DNA of 5,060 nucleotides, taken from the NCBI GenBank assembly GCA_964577625.1, contig CAZNZP010000035.1, positions 1 through 5,060 of the forward strand, in the 5' to 3' direction. The position numbers and the translations under genes were made by a program. Origin of the DNA: UBA5272 sp964577625. Lineage in GTDB: Bacteria; Patescibacteriota; Minisyncoccia; Phycocordibacterales; UBA5272. Below, piece by piece: positions 1 to 5,007 of this stretch. Each line of letters opens with the position of its first letter. Position 1 is the first letter of the stretch. The notes under the pieces were generated by a model. That model was not told where the DNA came from and made no database searches. It was given only the letters and a program-made list of their open reading frames with translations.

Positions 1-1
1 A

Positions 2-292
2 TTATTTTTTATTTTGATTTGGTAAATCTTTTGCTAATTTTTTAAGCAAGCCTGCCATATAGGGGACATTGATTGAATAGAGTACAACTTTTCCTTGTCT
101 TTTATCTTCGACAAAATGAATAGATTTTAATATTTTTAAGTGCTGAGACACGGCGGGCTGAGGAATTTTGACTTTCTTAGTTATTTCTCCAACGGTTAAT
201 GGGCCTGCCATTAGCACCTCAAGAATACGGTAACGATTTTCGTTACCTATACCTTTTCCCATCTTGGCGACTTCTTTGCATAAATCAGACAT
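2..292 (-). CDS. ArsR-family winged-helix transcriptional repressor (first of two)
   Basis: A cytoplasmic, probably dimeric DNA-binding repressor of 96 residues from the ATG at 292, a normal ArsR-family length. The fold is readable: an N-terminal helix around MSDLCKEVAKMG, the family signature GNENRYRILEVL, then helix-turn-helix with recognition helix PQPAVSQHLKILK, and the wing VEDKRQGKVVLYSIN. The CxC of the classical metal-binding ELCVCDL motif is absent (the matching stretch is LTVGEI), and the only cysteine is near the N terminus, so an arsenic or cadmium sensor of the usual alpha-3 type is unlikely; the inducer is unknown. An upstream in-frame GTG at 298 would add two residues, but it directly follows the predicted -10 box, so it should not be in the transcript. 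The gene diverges from the exchanger at 452 and probably represses itself. Family assignment is firm; target and signal are inference. Confidence 0.9.
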   Translation of the reverse strand: MSDLCKEVAKMGKGIGNENRYRILEVLMAGPLTVGEITKKVKIPQPAVSQHLKILKSIHFVEDKRQGKVVLYSINVPYMAGLLKKLAKDLPNQNKK

Positions 293-296
293 ATGC

Positions 297-327
297 ACAT
301 ATTAGCATATCTTAATATTAAAAACAA
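297..327 (-). promoter_or_regulatory. Promoter and overlapping operator of the first ArsR gene
   Basis: Read on the minus strand: -35 TTGTTT (327-322), a 17-base spacer ending in TGC, and -10 TAATAT (304-299), an extended -10. Six bases later comes the ATG at 292, which is where transcription is expected to start. The -10 is the right arm of an inverted repeat ATATTA (318-313) / TAATAT (304-299) with an 8-base spacer. The 22 bases 318-297 match the site at 2195-2216 in 20 positions. A repressor bound here would cover the -10, consistent with autorepression. Elements are seen; function is inferred. Confidence 0.72.
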
Positions 328-400
328 GTTCGAATTTTGAAAATCTGGCTTTTTATAAATCTATTAATTGCTCATTGATCCTTTTGCAAATTAATCTATT

Positions 401-416
401 TAATATGTGCTAAAAT
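401..416 (+). promoter_or_regulatory. Probable extended -10 promoter of the exchanger operon
   Basis: TGCTAAAAT gives an extended -10 (TGC plus TAAAAT at 411-416) with a start expected near 423 and a leader of about 29 bases. No -35 lies at a standard spacing; TTGCAA at 384-389 is 21 bases away. The preceding TAATATGTGC (401-410) is identical to ten bases at the first ArsR promoter and contains one TAATAT half-site, so regulation by the divergent ArsR protein is possible but weakly supported. An AAGG at 438-441, ten bases before the ATG at 452, is the only Shine-Dalgarno-like sequence seen in front of a gene here. Confidence 0.45.
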
Positions 417-451
417 GATTCTATATTTATTAAAATTAAGGTTTTAAACTT

Positions 452-1387
452 ATGTTCGCAAATTTACTCATTTTTGCTTCAGCACTTACTTTAGTTATTC
501 AAGGAGCTACCTTAGCTACTACTTATTCTGTAAAACTTTCTCAAAATTTTAGACTTTCCAAACATGTGGTCAGTTTTGTGGTTGTAGCTTTTGTTTCAAT
601 TTTGCCTGAGACAATGATAATTATCAATTCTGCATTAAAAGGTATCCCTGAATTTGGTCTAGGTACTTTATTTGGTTCAAATATTGCTGATCTTACTTTA
701 GTCTTTGCTATACTTATTTTTTATGCAGGTAGAGGTTTAAAAATTAAAACTGAAATTTTAAAAGACATAAAACTCTATCCATTATTTATATTATTTCCAT
801 TACTTTTTGGAATAAATGGTAATTACACCAGGATAGAGGGAGCTATTTTAATAATTATTGGTCTTGTATTTTATTATTATATTTTTAAAAATGATGCACA
901 AAAAGTAGAAAATCTTGGTGAAAGAGAAGCTAAATTGAAAAATATAGTATTTTTCCTTTTATCCATGATCTTATTGTTGATAGGTTCTCATTTTATTGTT
1001 ACTTCTGCGACAGGTCTAGCTACAGCTTTAAAAATCCCAGCTATACTTATAGGTATTTTGATTGTGGGTCTTGGGACAGTTATACCAGAATTATTTTATT
1101 CTTTAAGATCTGTAAAAAGAAAAGATGATGATTTGGCTGTAGGAGATTTACTTGGGACTGTTTTAGCTGACTCTACAATTGTTGTTGGGCTTTTAGCTTT
1201 TATTCGTCCCTTTACTTTTCCTTCAAAAATTATTTTTGTGACAGGAGCTTTTATGTTAGTCGCTTCGCTACTTTTAGTGCGTTTTATGCATTCTGAAAAG
1301 ATTTTAAGCAAAAAAGAAGGGTTTATTTTGTTAGGATTTTGGTTGTTGTATATTTTAGCAGAAATACTTGTTAACAGTGTATTTTAA
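452..1387 (+). CDS. CaCA-family sodium/calcium (cation/Ca2+) exchanger, integral membrane
   Basis: A 311-residue inner-membrane antiporter, predicted to export Ca2+ or a similar cation against an inward Na+ or H+ gradient. It has about ten hydrophobic segments in two inverted halves joined by a charged loop (about residues 145-165). Both alpha-repeats are visible: SILPET with PE at 52-53 followed by FGSNIAD at 74-80, and GTVIPEL with PE at 212-213 followed by LLGTVLAD at 233-240. From family knowledge, archaeal NCX_Mj coordinates cations with E54, N81, E213 and D240. Here E53, D80, E213 and D240 fall at the same 27-residue spacings, so the usual Asn is replaced by Asp; the second repeat also has GTV where GSN is common. 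Length is typical of prokaryotic members (YrbG-like). It leads a probable operon with the gene at 1408 and diverges from an ArsR gene. The ion coupled is not determined by sequence. Confidence 0.88.
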   Translation: MFANLLIFASALTLVIQGATLATTYSVKLSQNFRLSKHVVSFVVVAFVSILPETMIIINSALKGIPEFGLGTLFGSNIADLTLVFAILIFYAGRGLKIKTEILKDIKLYPLFILFPLLFGINGNYTRIEGAILIIIGLVFYYYIFKNDAQKVENLGEREAKLKNIVFFLLSMILLLIGSHFIVTSATGLATALKIPAILIGILIVGLGTVIPELFYSLRSVKRKDDDLAVGDLLGTVLADSTIVVGLLAFIRPFTFPSKIIFVTGAFMLVASLLLVRFMHSEKILSKKEGFILLGFWLLYILAEILVNSVF

Positions 1388-1407
1388 TTTTAAAATAAAA
1401 TAGAAAT

Positions 1408-2145
1408 ATGAAAACTACTATAAAAATAATAATAATTGCAATACTAGGTTTAGTTGCTGGACTTTTAATACAAAATTATTATCCAACTTCTAAACCAGCT
1501 ATTGAAAACGAAAATGGTATAAATGCGTCTTCTTCTACTATAGATATAGCTTCTACAACTGAAAATGTTCCAATCTTAGAACCATTAGAAATTATTCAAC
1601 ATATTGATCCAGCTACTGGGAGTAGAATTCCGAGTCGCTATGCTTGTGTAGGAGAATACTGTGATGGAAGTATGTATGGTGATAATCACAAAGAAATTTT
1701 TACTGTTTTACAAATTCCTTTGATTAAAGATGGTGGAAATATTGGTTGTGGAGCAGATATTTTTTATGCACCACACGCCATTCCAAAGACAGAGCAAGTT
1801 TTGGATAATACTTATCGTATGTTGTTTGACATAAAGCATAGTCCAGAAATTTCTGCAGATGGATTTAGAAACACCGTAGCTGCTTTTGATAGGACTTTTT
1901 ACGACAGAGTAACTTTACAAAATGGTATTGCTAAAGTTTATCTCACAGGGAATATTATGAGTCCAGGAACTTGTGCTGATCCAGAATTTAAAGCTCAAAT
2001 AGAAGCGGTAGCTTTTCAGTTTGAGTCTGTAAAAGAGATTCAGGTTTATTTAAACGATCAAAGATTTGATTGGTGTACGCTTGATGTGTCAGGAGGGGAA
2101 GGGTTTTGTAAAGCTGGCCCTAGATATTGGATAACCATCAAATAA
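1408..2145 (+). CDS. Membrane-anchored GerMN-domain protein with six cysteines
   Basis: A 245-residue protein whose N terminus has a single hydrophobic segment (about residues 5-21, after MKTTIK) without a lipobox cysteine, so it is probably anchored with the rest outside. A Ser/Thr-rich linker (about 25-60) precedes the folded part. Residues about 97-216 look like a GerMN (sporulation/germination) domain: a first strand, CGADIFYAPHAIP, a helical stretch, then NGIAKVYLTG, GTCADPEFKAQIEAVAFQF and SVKEIQVYLN, matching the family's pattern of a cysteine before a QIEA helix and a final strand. Cysteines at 80, 85, 114, 189, 223 and 234 all lie on the predicted outer side and are even in number, so up to three disulfides are possible (inference). 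GerMN domains occur in many non-sporulating bacteria in envelope proteins of uncertain role. It starts 20 bases after the exchanger with no recognisable ribosome site, so co-transcription is likely. The exact function is unknown. Confidence 0.78.
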   Translation: MKTTIKIIIIAILGLVAGLLIQNYYPTSKPAIENENGINASSSTIDIASTTENVPILEPLEIIQHIDPATGSRIPSRYACVGEYCDGSMYGDNHKEIFTVLQIPLIKDGGNIGCGADIFYAPHAIPKTEQVLDNTYRMLFDIKHSPEISADGFRNTVAAFDRTFYDRVTLQNGIAKVYLTGNIMSPGTCADPEFKAQIEAVAFQFESVKEIQVYLNDQRFDWCTLDVSGGEGFCKAGPRYWITIK

Positions 2146-2172
2146 GCTTTTAAATAAAGACTTTAAAAAGCT
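2145..2172 (+). repeat. AT-rich imperfect hairpin after the exchanger operon
   Basis: AGCTTTTAAA (2145-2154) can pair with TTTAAAAAGCT (2162-2172) with one bulged A, starting at the last base of the stop codon at 2143-2145. The stem is AT-rich and no clear T run follows, so it is at best a weak terminator separating the upstream operon from the ArsR promoter just downstream. Confidence 0.35.
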
Positions 2173-2185
2173 ATTAACAGTTTTC

Positions 2186-2216
2186 TTGCAATATATATTA
2201 GAATATGCTAATATGT
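2186..2216 (+). promoter_or_regulatory. Promoter and overlapping operator of the ArsR-glutaredoxin operon
   Basis: -35 TTGCAA (2186-2191), a 17-base spacer ending in TGC, and -10 TAATAT (2209-2214), followed after six bases by the ATG at 2221. The -10 lies inside a perfect inverted repeat ATATTAG (2195-2201) / CTAATAT (2208-2214) with a 6-base spacer. This resembles the AT-rich palindromes overlapping the -10 that small ArsR-type repressors bind. Twenty of 22 bases (2195-2216) match the site in front of the first ArsR gene. The predicted +1 coincides with the A of the ATG, so the mRNA should be leaderless. Confidence 0.78.
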
Positions 2217-2220
2217 ATTT

Positions 2221-2475
2221 ATGATAGATCAAAAGGTATGTAAAGCGATAGGCAATAAAGAAAGACTTAGTCTTATTCTTTGTCTTGAAAAAGAGAAAAG
2301 CGTGAATGATCTATTAAAACTTTGTCAGCTTAGTCAATCAGCCCTTTCTCAACATTTAAAAGTTTTGAGAGACAATAAGATTGTTTCTACTAGAAGAGAA
2401 GGTAAAAATATTTTTTATCAGACTAAAGACAAAAAATTTATTACTGTATCAAAATTGCTAACTAGCAAAAATTAA
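2221..2475 (+). CDS. ArsR-family winged-helix transcriptional repressor (second of two)
   Basis: A compact 84-residue DNA-binding protein. The order is: helix MIDQKVCKAIGNKERLSLILCL (with the GNKERL family signature), helix SVNDLLKLC, recognition helix SQSALSQHLKVLRDNK, wing VSTRREGKNIFYQTKD, and a short C-terminal helix. The position of the classical CxC metal motif reads SVNDL, so that site is absent. Three cysteines remain (7, 21 and 35), two more than in the first ArsR protein, leaving thiol- or metal-based sensing open. It lies four bases ahead of a glutaredoxin gene, which suggests that its signal is redox or thiol-related (inference from context). It is clearly diverged from the first ArsR protein in sequence even though their promoters are nearly identical. 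The ATG fits the predicted transcription start exactly; there is no room for a Shine-Dalgarno sequence. Confidence 0.9.
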   Translation: MIDQKVCKAIGNKERLSLILCLEKEKSVNDLLKLCQLSQSALSQHLKVLRDNKIVSTRREGKNIFYQTKDKKFITVSKLLTSKN

Positions 2476-2479
2476 ACTT

Positions 2480-2731
2480 ATGACTAATAAAAATATTATA
2501 GTGTACTCCACTCCTTCTTGCCCATTTTGTGTCAGAGCAAAAACTTTTTTGAGCGAAAGAAATATTGCTTTTGAGGACGTGGATGTGTCTAAAGATAGAA
2601 ACAGGGCTATGGAGATGGTAGAAAAAAGCGGACAAATGGGTGTGCCAGTGCTAGACATTGATGGGAAAATCGTAGTTGGTTTTCGTCCAGATGTCATTAG
2701 CGAACTTCTAGAATTAGAAGGAGCAAATTAA
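2480..2731 (+). CDS. YruB-type glutaredoxin-like thiol oxidoreductase
   Basis: An 83-residue cytoplasmic protein made of a single thioredoxin-fold domain. The first strand NIIVYSTPS leads to the active site C14-P-F-C17, followed by helix VRAKTFLSERN, strand FEDVDVSKD, a helix, then GVPVLDIDGKIVVGF with the cis-proline at 56, and a final helix. The dicysteine motif supports dithiol-disulfide exchange; CPFC and the SGQMGVPV segment fit the YruB-like glutaredoxin family, related to glutaredoxins and NrdH-redoxins. Length is normal for a one-domain glutaredoxin. It starts four bases after the ArsR stop codon with no ribosome site, so it is probably translated by coupling from the same mRNA, and expression should rise when the repressor releases the operator. 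A bidirectional terminator follows. The electron donor and protein partner cannot be read from the sequence; no ribonucleotide reductase is nearby. Confidence 0.92.
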   Translation: MTNKNIIVYSTPSCPFCVRAKTFLSERNIAFEDVDVSKDRNRAMEMVEKSGQMGVPVLDIDGKIVVGFRPDVISELLELEGAN

Positions 2732-2762
2732 ATTAAACCTAATAAAATAAATTTTCATAAAG

Positions 2763-2792
2763 CAAAAAATCCCGATTAGTCGGGATTTTTTG
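2763..2792. terminator. Bidirectional rho-independent terminator
   Basis: CAAAAAATCCCGA (2763-2775) pairs perfectly with TCGGGATTTTTTG (2780-2792) around the loop TTAG: 13 base pairs with a GC core and an A run on one side, T run on the other, so each strand ends in a U tract. It serves the glutaredoxin operon from the left and the AlkD-like gene from the right. The AlkD-like stop codon (2795-2793) directly touches the stem. Confidence 0.93.
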
Positions 2793-3596
2793 TTATTTTC
2801 TATTGAGCCAATATTGCCGCTCTTCTTTAGTCATTCTTTCTATCGCATAGCGAAGCAGTATTCTTTTATTTTTTATTTTTTCAAAATTCTTTAACAAAAA
2901 TTCTTTCATCTTCTTTTTATCTACTCTTTTTCCATACTCTCGCAGCATCCATCCAGAAGCTTTTTCTAATAAATCATGAGAATTAATTTCATCTTTTTCA
3001 TTAAAGATTTTTTCTAAAACCTCAAAAATAATACCTGGAGCATATTCATTTTTGAAAGGTTTTATCATAAAAGCTAAAGTAGAAACTATAGCGACTCTTT
3101 TTTGCCAAAGCTTTTCTTTCCAATTTTTACCATGAGAACTTTTGTCGCTAATTAAAGATCTTAAAAACTTTACTCCAGAGCAGTTTCTGGTTCCTAAAGA
3201 GTATTTTATTTTCAAATATTCACCAACAATTTTTGGGGCGGACATATCTACTAGATCCCAACTATTTACATATTTTAAATTTTTTAGATAAAGATTAAAA
3301 ATTATTTCTTTTTCTTTTTTATCTCCTTTTTCAAACTTCTCTATTAATAAGAATAGAGCCAAACCTCTCTCCTCATGAATTTCGGATTTTAACAGTCTTT
3401 CTGTATCAATTAAAGAAAGATTCTTAAATGCTTTGGCTAGTTTTCTAGTTTGAGGAACAGTGAGTCCTACAAATTTGTCATTTTCTCCATATTCGCCAGG
3501 GTGAGCTTTGAAAAACCACTTATTACTCTCAGCTCTTTTAATAGTGCTAATTTTTAAAATGTGTTCGTGTATTTCTTTTAATATATCTTTATTCAT
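2793..3596 (-). CDS. AlkD-like DNA alkylation repair protein (HEAT-like repeats)
   Basis: A 267-residue, all-helical protein of the DNA alkylation repair (AlkC/AlkD, PF08713-type) family, which removes alkylated bases such as 3- or 7-methylpurines as a DNA glycosylase built from HEAT-like repeats. Family landmarks appear in order: WFFKAHPGEYGENDKFVGL and VPQTRKLAK near the N terminus, the YVNSWDLVD motif at 109-117, LWQKRVAIVST at 163-173, and ASGWMLREYGKR at 213-224. From knowledge of Bacillus cereus AlkD (W109, D113, R148, W187), the equivalents here are probably W113, D117, R167 and W216, so the catalytic cleft looks intact. Length is close to the family norm (about 230-240) with lysine-rich ends. 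It starts four bases after the PAP2 stop codon without a Shine-Dalgarno sequence, so it is probably the second gene of that transcript. Family is sure; exact lesion range is not visible. Confidence 0.93.
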   Translation of the reverse strand: MNKDILKEIHEHILKISTIKRAESNKWFFKAHPGEYGENDKFVGLTVPQTRKLAKAFKNLSLIDTERLLKSEIHEERGLALFLLIEKFEKGDKKEKEIIFNLYLKNLKYVNSWDLVDMSAPKIVGEYLKIKYSLGTRNCSGVKFLRSLISDKSSHGKNWKEKLWQKRVAIVSTLAFMIKPFKNEYAPGIIFEVLEKIFNEKDEINSHDLLEKASGWMLREYGKRVDKKKMKEFLLKNFEKIKNKRILLRYAIERMTKEERQYWLNRK

Positions 3597-3600
3597 ATTT

Positions 3601-4107
3601 TTACTTTTTAATATCTCTAGCTAATATGTCTTTTCTGAAAGACGGAATTGTGAAAGAAATAATAAACACAAAGACTGCTATAAAAGCTGAAGCTATAATA
3701 TCTGGCATATCATGAACCCCCAAATAGAGTCGAGCAAAAATTGTAGCGAGTATCCAAAATATAGCAAAAATTTTCAAAAATATTTTCCAAAATTTATTTT
3801 CTATAGAGTTAGAAATAAAGAAGAGTAGTAGAAAAGTTGTCATAGCTAAAGCTGTGTGCCCAGAAGGAAAAGCGTAACTTTTTTCCTCTACCAAAGCCAA
3901 AAGACTTCTTGGTTTTTGAACTATATCTTTGATAGCTACAACTGTGGCTATAGTCACAAGATAGTTGAATAAAGTAAATCCAGCAAACCTTGTTCTCTTT
4001 TTAGAAAAGAGTAAATATAGGGAAATAAGGGTCAAAAGTGTCACCAGAGCTATTTCTCCACCAAAAAGAGAGACGCTGTTAAAGAAGTTAAGGAGAAAGT
4101 TGTCCAT
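3601..4107 (-). CDS. PAP2-family membrane phosphatase (lipid or undecaprenyl-PP phosphatase-like)
   Basis: A 168-residue integral membrane protein with about five hydrophobic segments (roughly 16-34, 42-58, 86-100, 108-124, 137-156). The three PAP2 catalytic motifs are present: KDIVQKPRS (K60 and R67; Ser replaces the usual Pro after R), FPSGH (80-84, with H84) and ARLYLGVHDMPD (R126, nucleophile H132, D136; Ala replaces the usual Ser before R). Family knowledge says such enzymes hydrolyse lipid phosphates or pyrophosphates at the outer face of the membrane; small bacterial ones of this size often dephosphorylate undecaprenyl pyrophosphate (BcrC-like) or phosphatidylglycerol phosphate. The choice of substrate is inference. 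It is the promoter-proximal gene of a two-gene unit with the AlkD-like gene and diverges from the SIMPL gene. No clear ribosome site precedes the ATG at 4107. Confidence 0.92.
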   Translation of the reverse strand: MDNFLLNFFNSVSLFGGEIALVTLLTLISLYLLFSKKRTRFAGFTLFNYLVTIATVVAIKDIVQKPRSLLALVEEKSYAFPSGHTALAMTTFLLLFFISNSIENKFWKIFLKIFAIFWILATIFARLYLGVHDMPDIIASAFIAVFVFIISFTIPSFRKDILARDIKK

Positions 4108-4125
4108 ATTTTAAAGGCTATTCTT

Positions 4126-4143
4126 ATGATATAATTATATCAT
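4126..4143. promoter_or_regulatory. Perfect 18-base palindrome carrying back-to-back extended -10 promoters
   Basis: The 71-base divergent gap between PAP2 and SIMPL contains ATGATATAATTATATCAT, identical on both strands. Each strand reads TGATATAAT, a consensus extended -10: TATAAT at 4130-4135 (plus) and 4139-4134 (minus), overlapping by two bases. Starts are expected near 4142 (plus, leader about 37 bases) and 4127 (minus, leader about 20 bases). No good -35 is seen at standard spacing on either strand. Palindrome is certain; promoter use is inferred. Confidence 0.7.
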
Positions 4144-4178
4144 TATTCAGGTGCTAAATGTAATTTTAACTAAAAAAT

Positions 4179-4994
4179 ATGCTACAAAATATAAAAAATT
4201 CTTTCAAATCTGAAAGAGCTAAAAAAATCTTAGGAGCTCCGTATTTTATTTTCGGTATTTTACTTTTATTAGGGTTTGTTATTCTAGGATCATTTTTTAA
4301 ATCTTCTTTAAATAATATTTCTGTTCTGACTAATGCGCAAGGTATTACTGTTTCTGGTACAGCTGAAAGATATGTGACTAGTGACAAAGGAAGTCTTTCT
4401 ATTCTTGTAAAAACCAACTCTTTAAATACCACTGAAGCACAAGCACTTAAAAATTTGAGTGACGCTAGAGATAATATTGCTAAATTTTTAACCAATTACG
4501 GTATTGAGGCAGAAAAAATTGATGTTCTTTCTTTTTACAACGCACCTCAATGTACTCTTCGTGATAGGGATATGTGGGATAATTGTTTAGGTCAAAAATA
4601 TACAGAATACAATCAGACTATTAATGTTTCTTCTGAGGATGTAATAAAGATAAAAGATTTGTCCCTTAATTTAAACAGTTATCTTAACAATGAATTTGGT
4701 TCTCGTTTGAATGGGGCTATAATTTCCGTACAAAACACACAGTATTTTTATAGTCAATTTGATAATATAAAATCTGAAATGTTGAACGAGGCTACCAAAA
4801 ATGCTTTTGAAAGAGCTGAAGCGATTGCAAAATCTACTGGAAATAATGCTGGTGCTGTCATTACAGCTTCCCAAGGAGTTTTCCAAGTCACCTCTAAAGA
4901 TAGTGTAGATACTAGCGATTATGGATACTACGATACCAGTACTGTTGAAAAGAAAATTACTGCAGTAGTAAGAGTTTCCTTTAAGGTAAAGTAG
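4179..4994 (+). CDS. Membrane-anchored SIMPL-domain (DUF541, YggE-like) protein
   Basis: A 271-residue protein with a short basic cytoplasmic N terminus, one membrane segment (about residues 21-40, YFIFGILLLLGFVILGSFF) and a large outer domain. The domain starts with GITVSGTAERYVTSDKGSLSI (about 55-75), the characteristic SIMPL/DUF541 opening, followed by a helix ALKNLSDARDNIAKFLTNYGIEAEKI, the strand YNQTINVSSEDV, the helix ATKNAFERAEAIAKSTGN (about 205-222) and a closing strand ITAVVRVSFKVK. The family is widespread (Escherichia coli YggE, linked to oxidative stress defence) but its biochemical role is not established. A loop PQCTLRDRDMWDNCLGQ places cysteines at 125 and 136, possibly a disulfide in this exported domain. 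It diverges from PAP2 and no Shine-Dalgarno sequence precedes the ATG. It ends in TAG, the only gene here not ending in TAA. Confidence 0.9.
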   Translation: MLQNIKNSFKSERAKKILGAPYFIFGILLLLGFVILGSFFKSSLNNISVLTNAQGITVSGTAERYVTSDKGSLSILVKTNSLNTTEAQALKNLSDARDNIAKFLTNYGIEAEKIDVLSFYNAPQCTLRDRDMWDNCLGQKYTEYNQTINVSSEDVIKIKDLSLNLNSYLNNEFGSRLNGAIISVQNTQYFYSQFDNIKSEMLNEATKNAFERAEAIAKSTGNNAGAVITASQGVFQVTSKDSVDTSDYGYYDTSTVEKKITAVVRVSFKVK

Positions 4995-5007
4995 TAAATA
5001 TTTTCCA

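Noticed and set aside
296..298. GTG as the start of the first ArsR gene
   Set aside because: It directly follows the predicted -10 box, so it should not be transcribed; the ATG at 292 sits at the expected +1.
1096..1311. Antisense reading frame inside the exchanger gene
   Set aside because: It is fully within a well-supported membrane protein gene, is low-complexity (Lys/Ser/Thr-rich) and has no recognisable domain.
1408..2145. GerMN gene as evidence of sporulation
   Set aside because: GerMN domains occur in many non-sporulating bacteria and no other spore gene is in the window.
2..2475. ArsR proteins as arsenic or heavy-metal resistance regulators
   Set aside because: Both lack the ELCVCDL-type cysteine pair, and no arsenate reductase, arsenite pump or metal ATPase is present.
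2458..2697. Antisense frame across the glutaredoxin gene
   Set aside because: Overlaps a clear CPFC glutaredoxin; Ser/Thr-rich shadow translation.
4166..4886. Two antisense frames opposite the SIMPL gene (4166-4495 and 4671-4886)
   Set aside because: Both lie opposite a clear SIMPL domain and show no family features.
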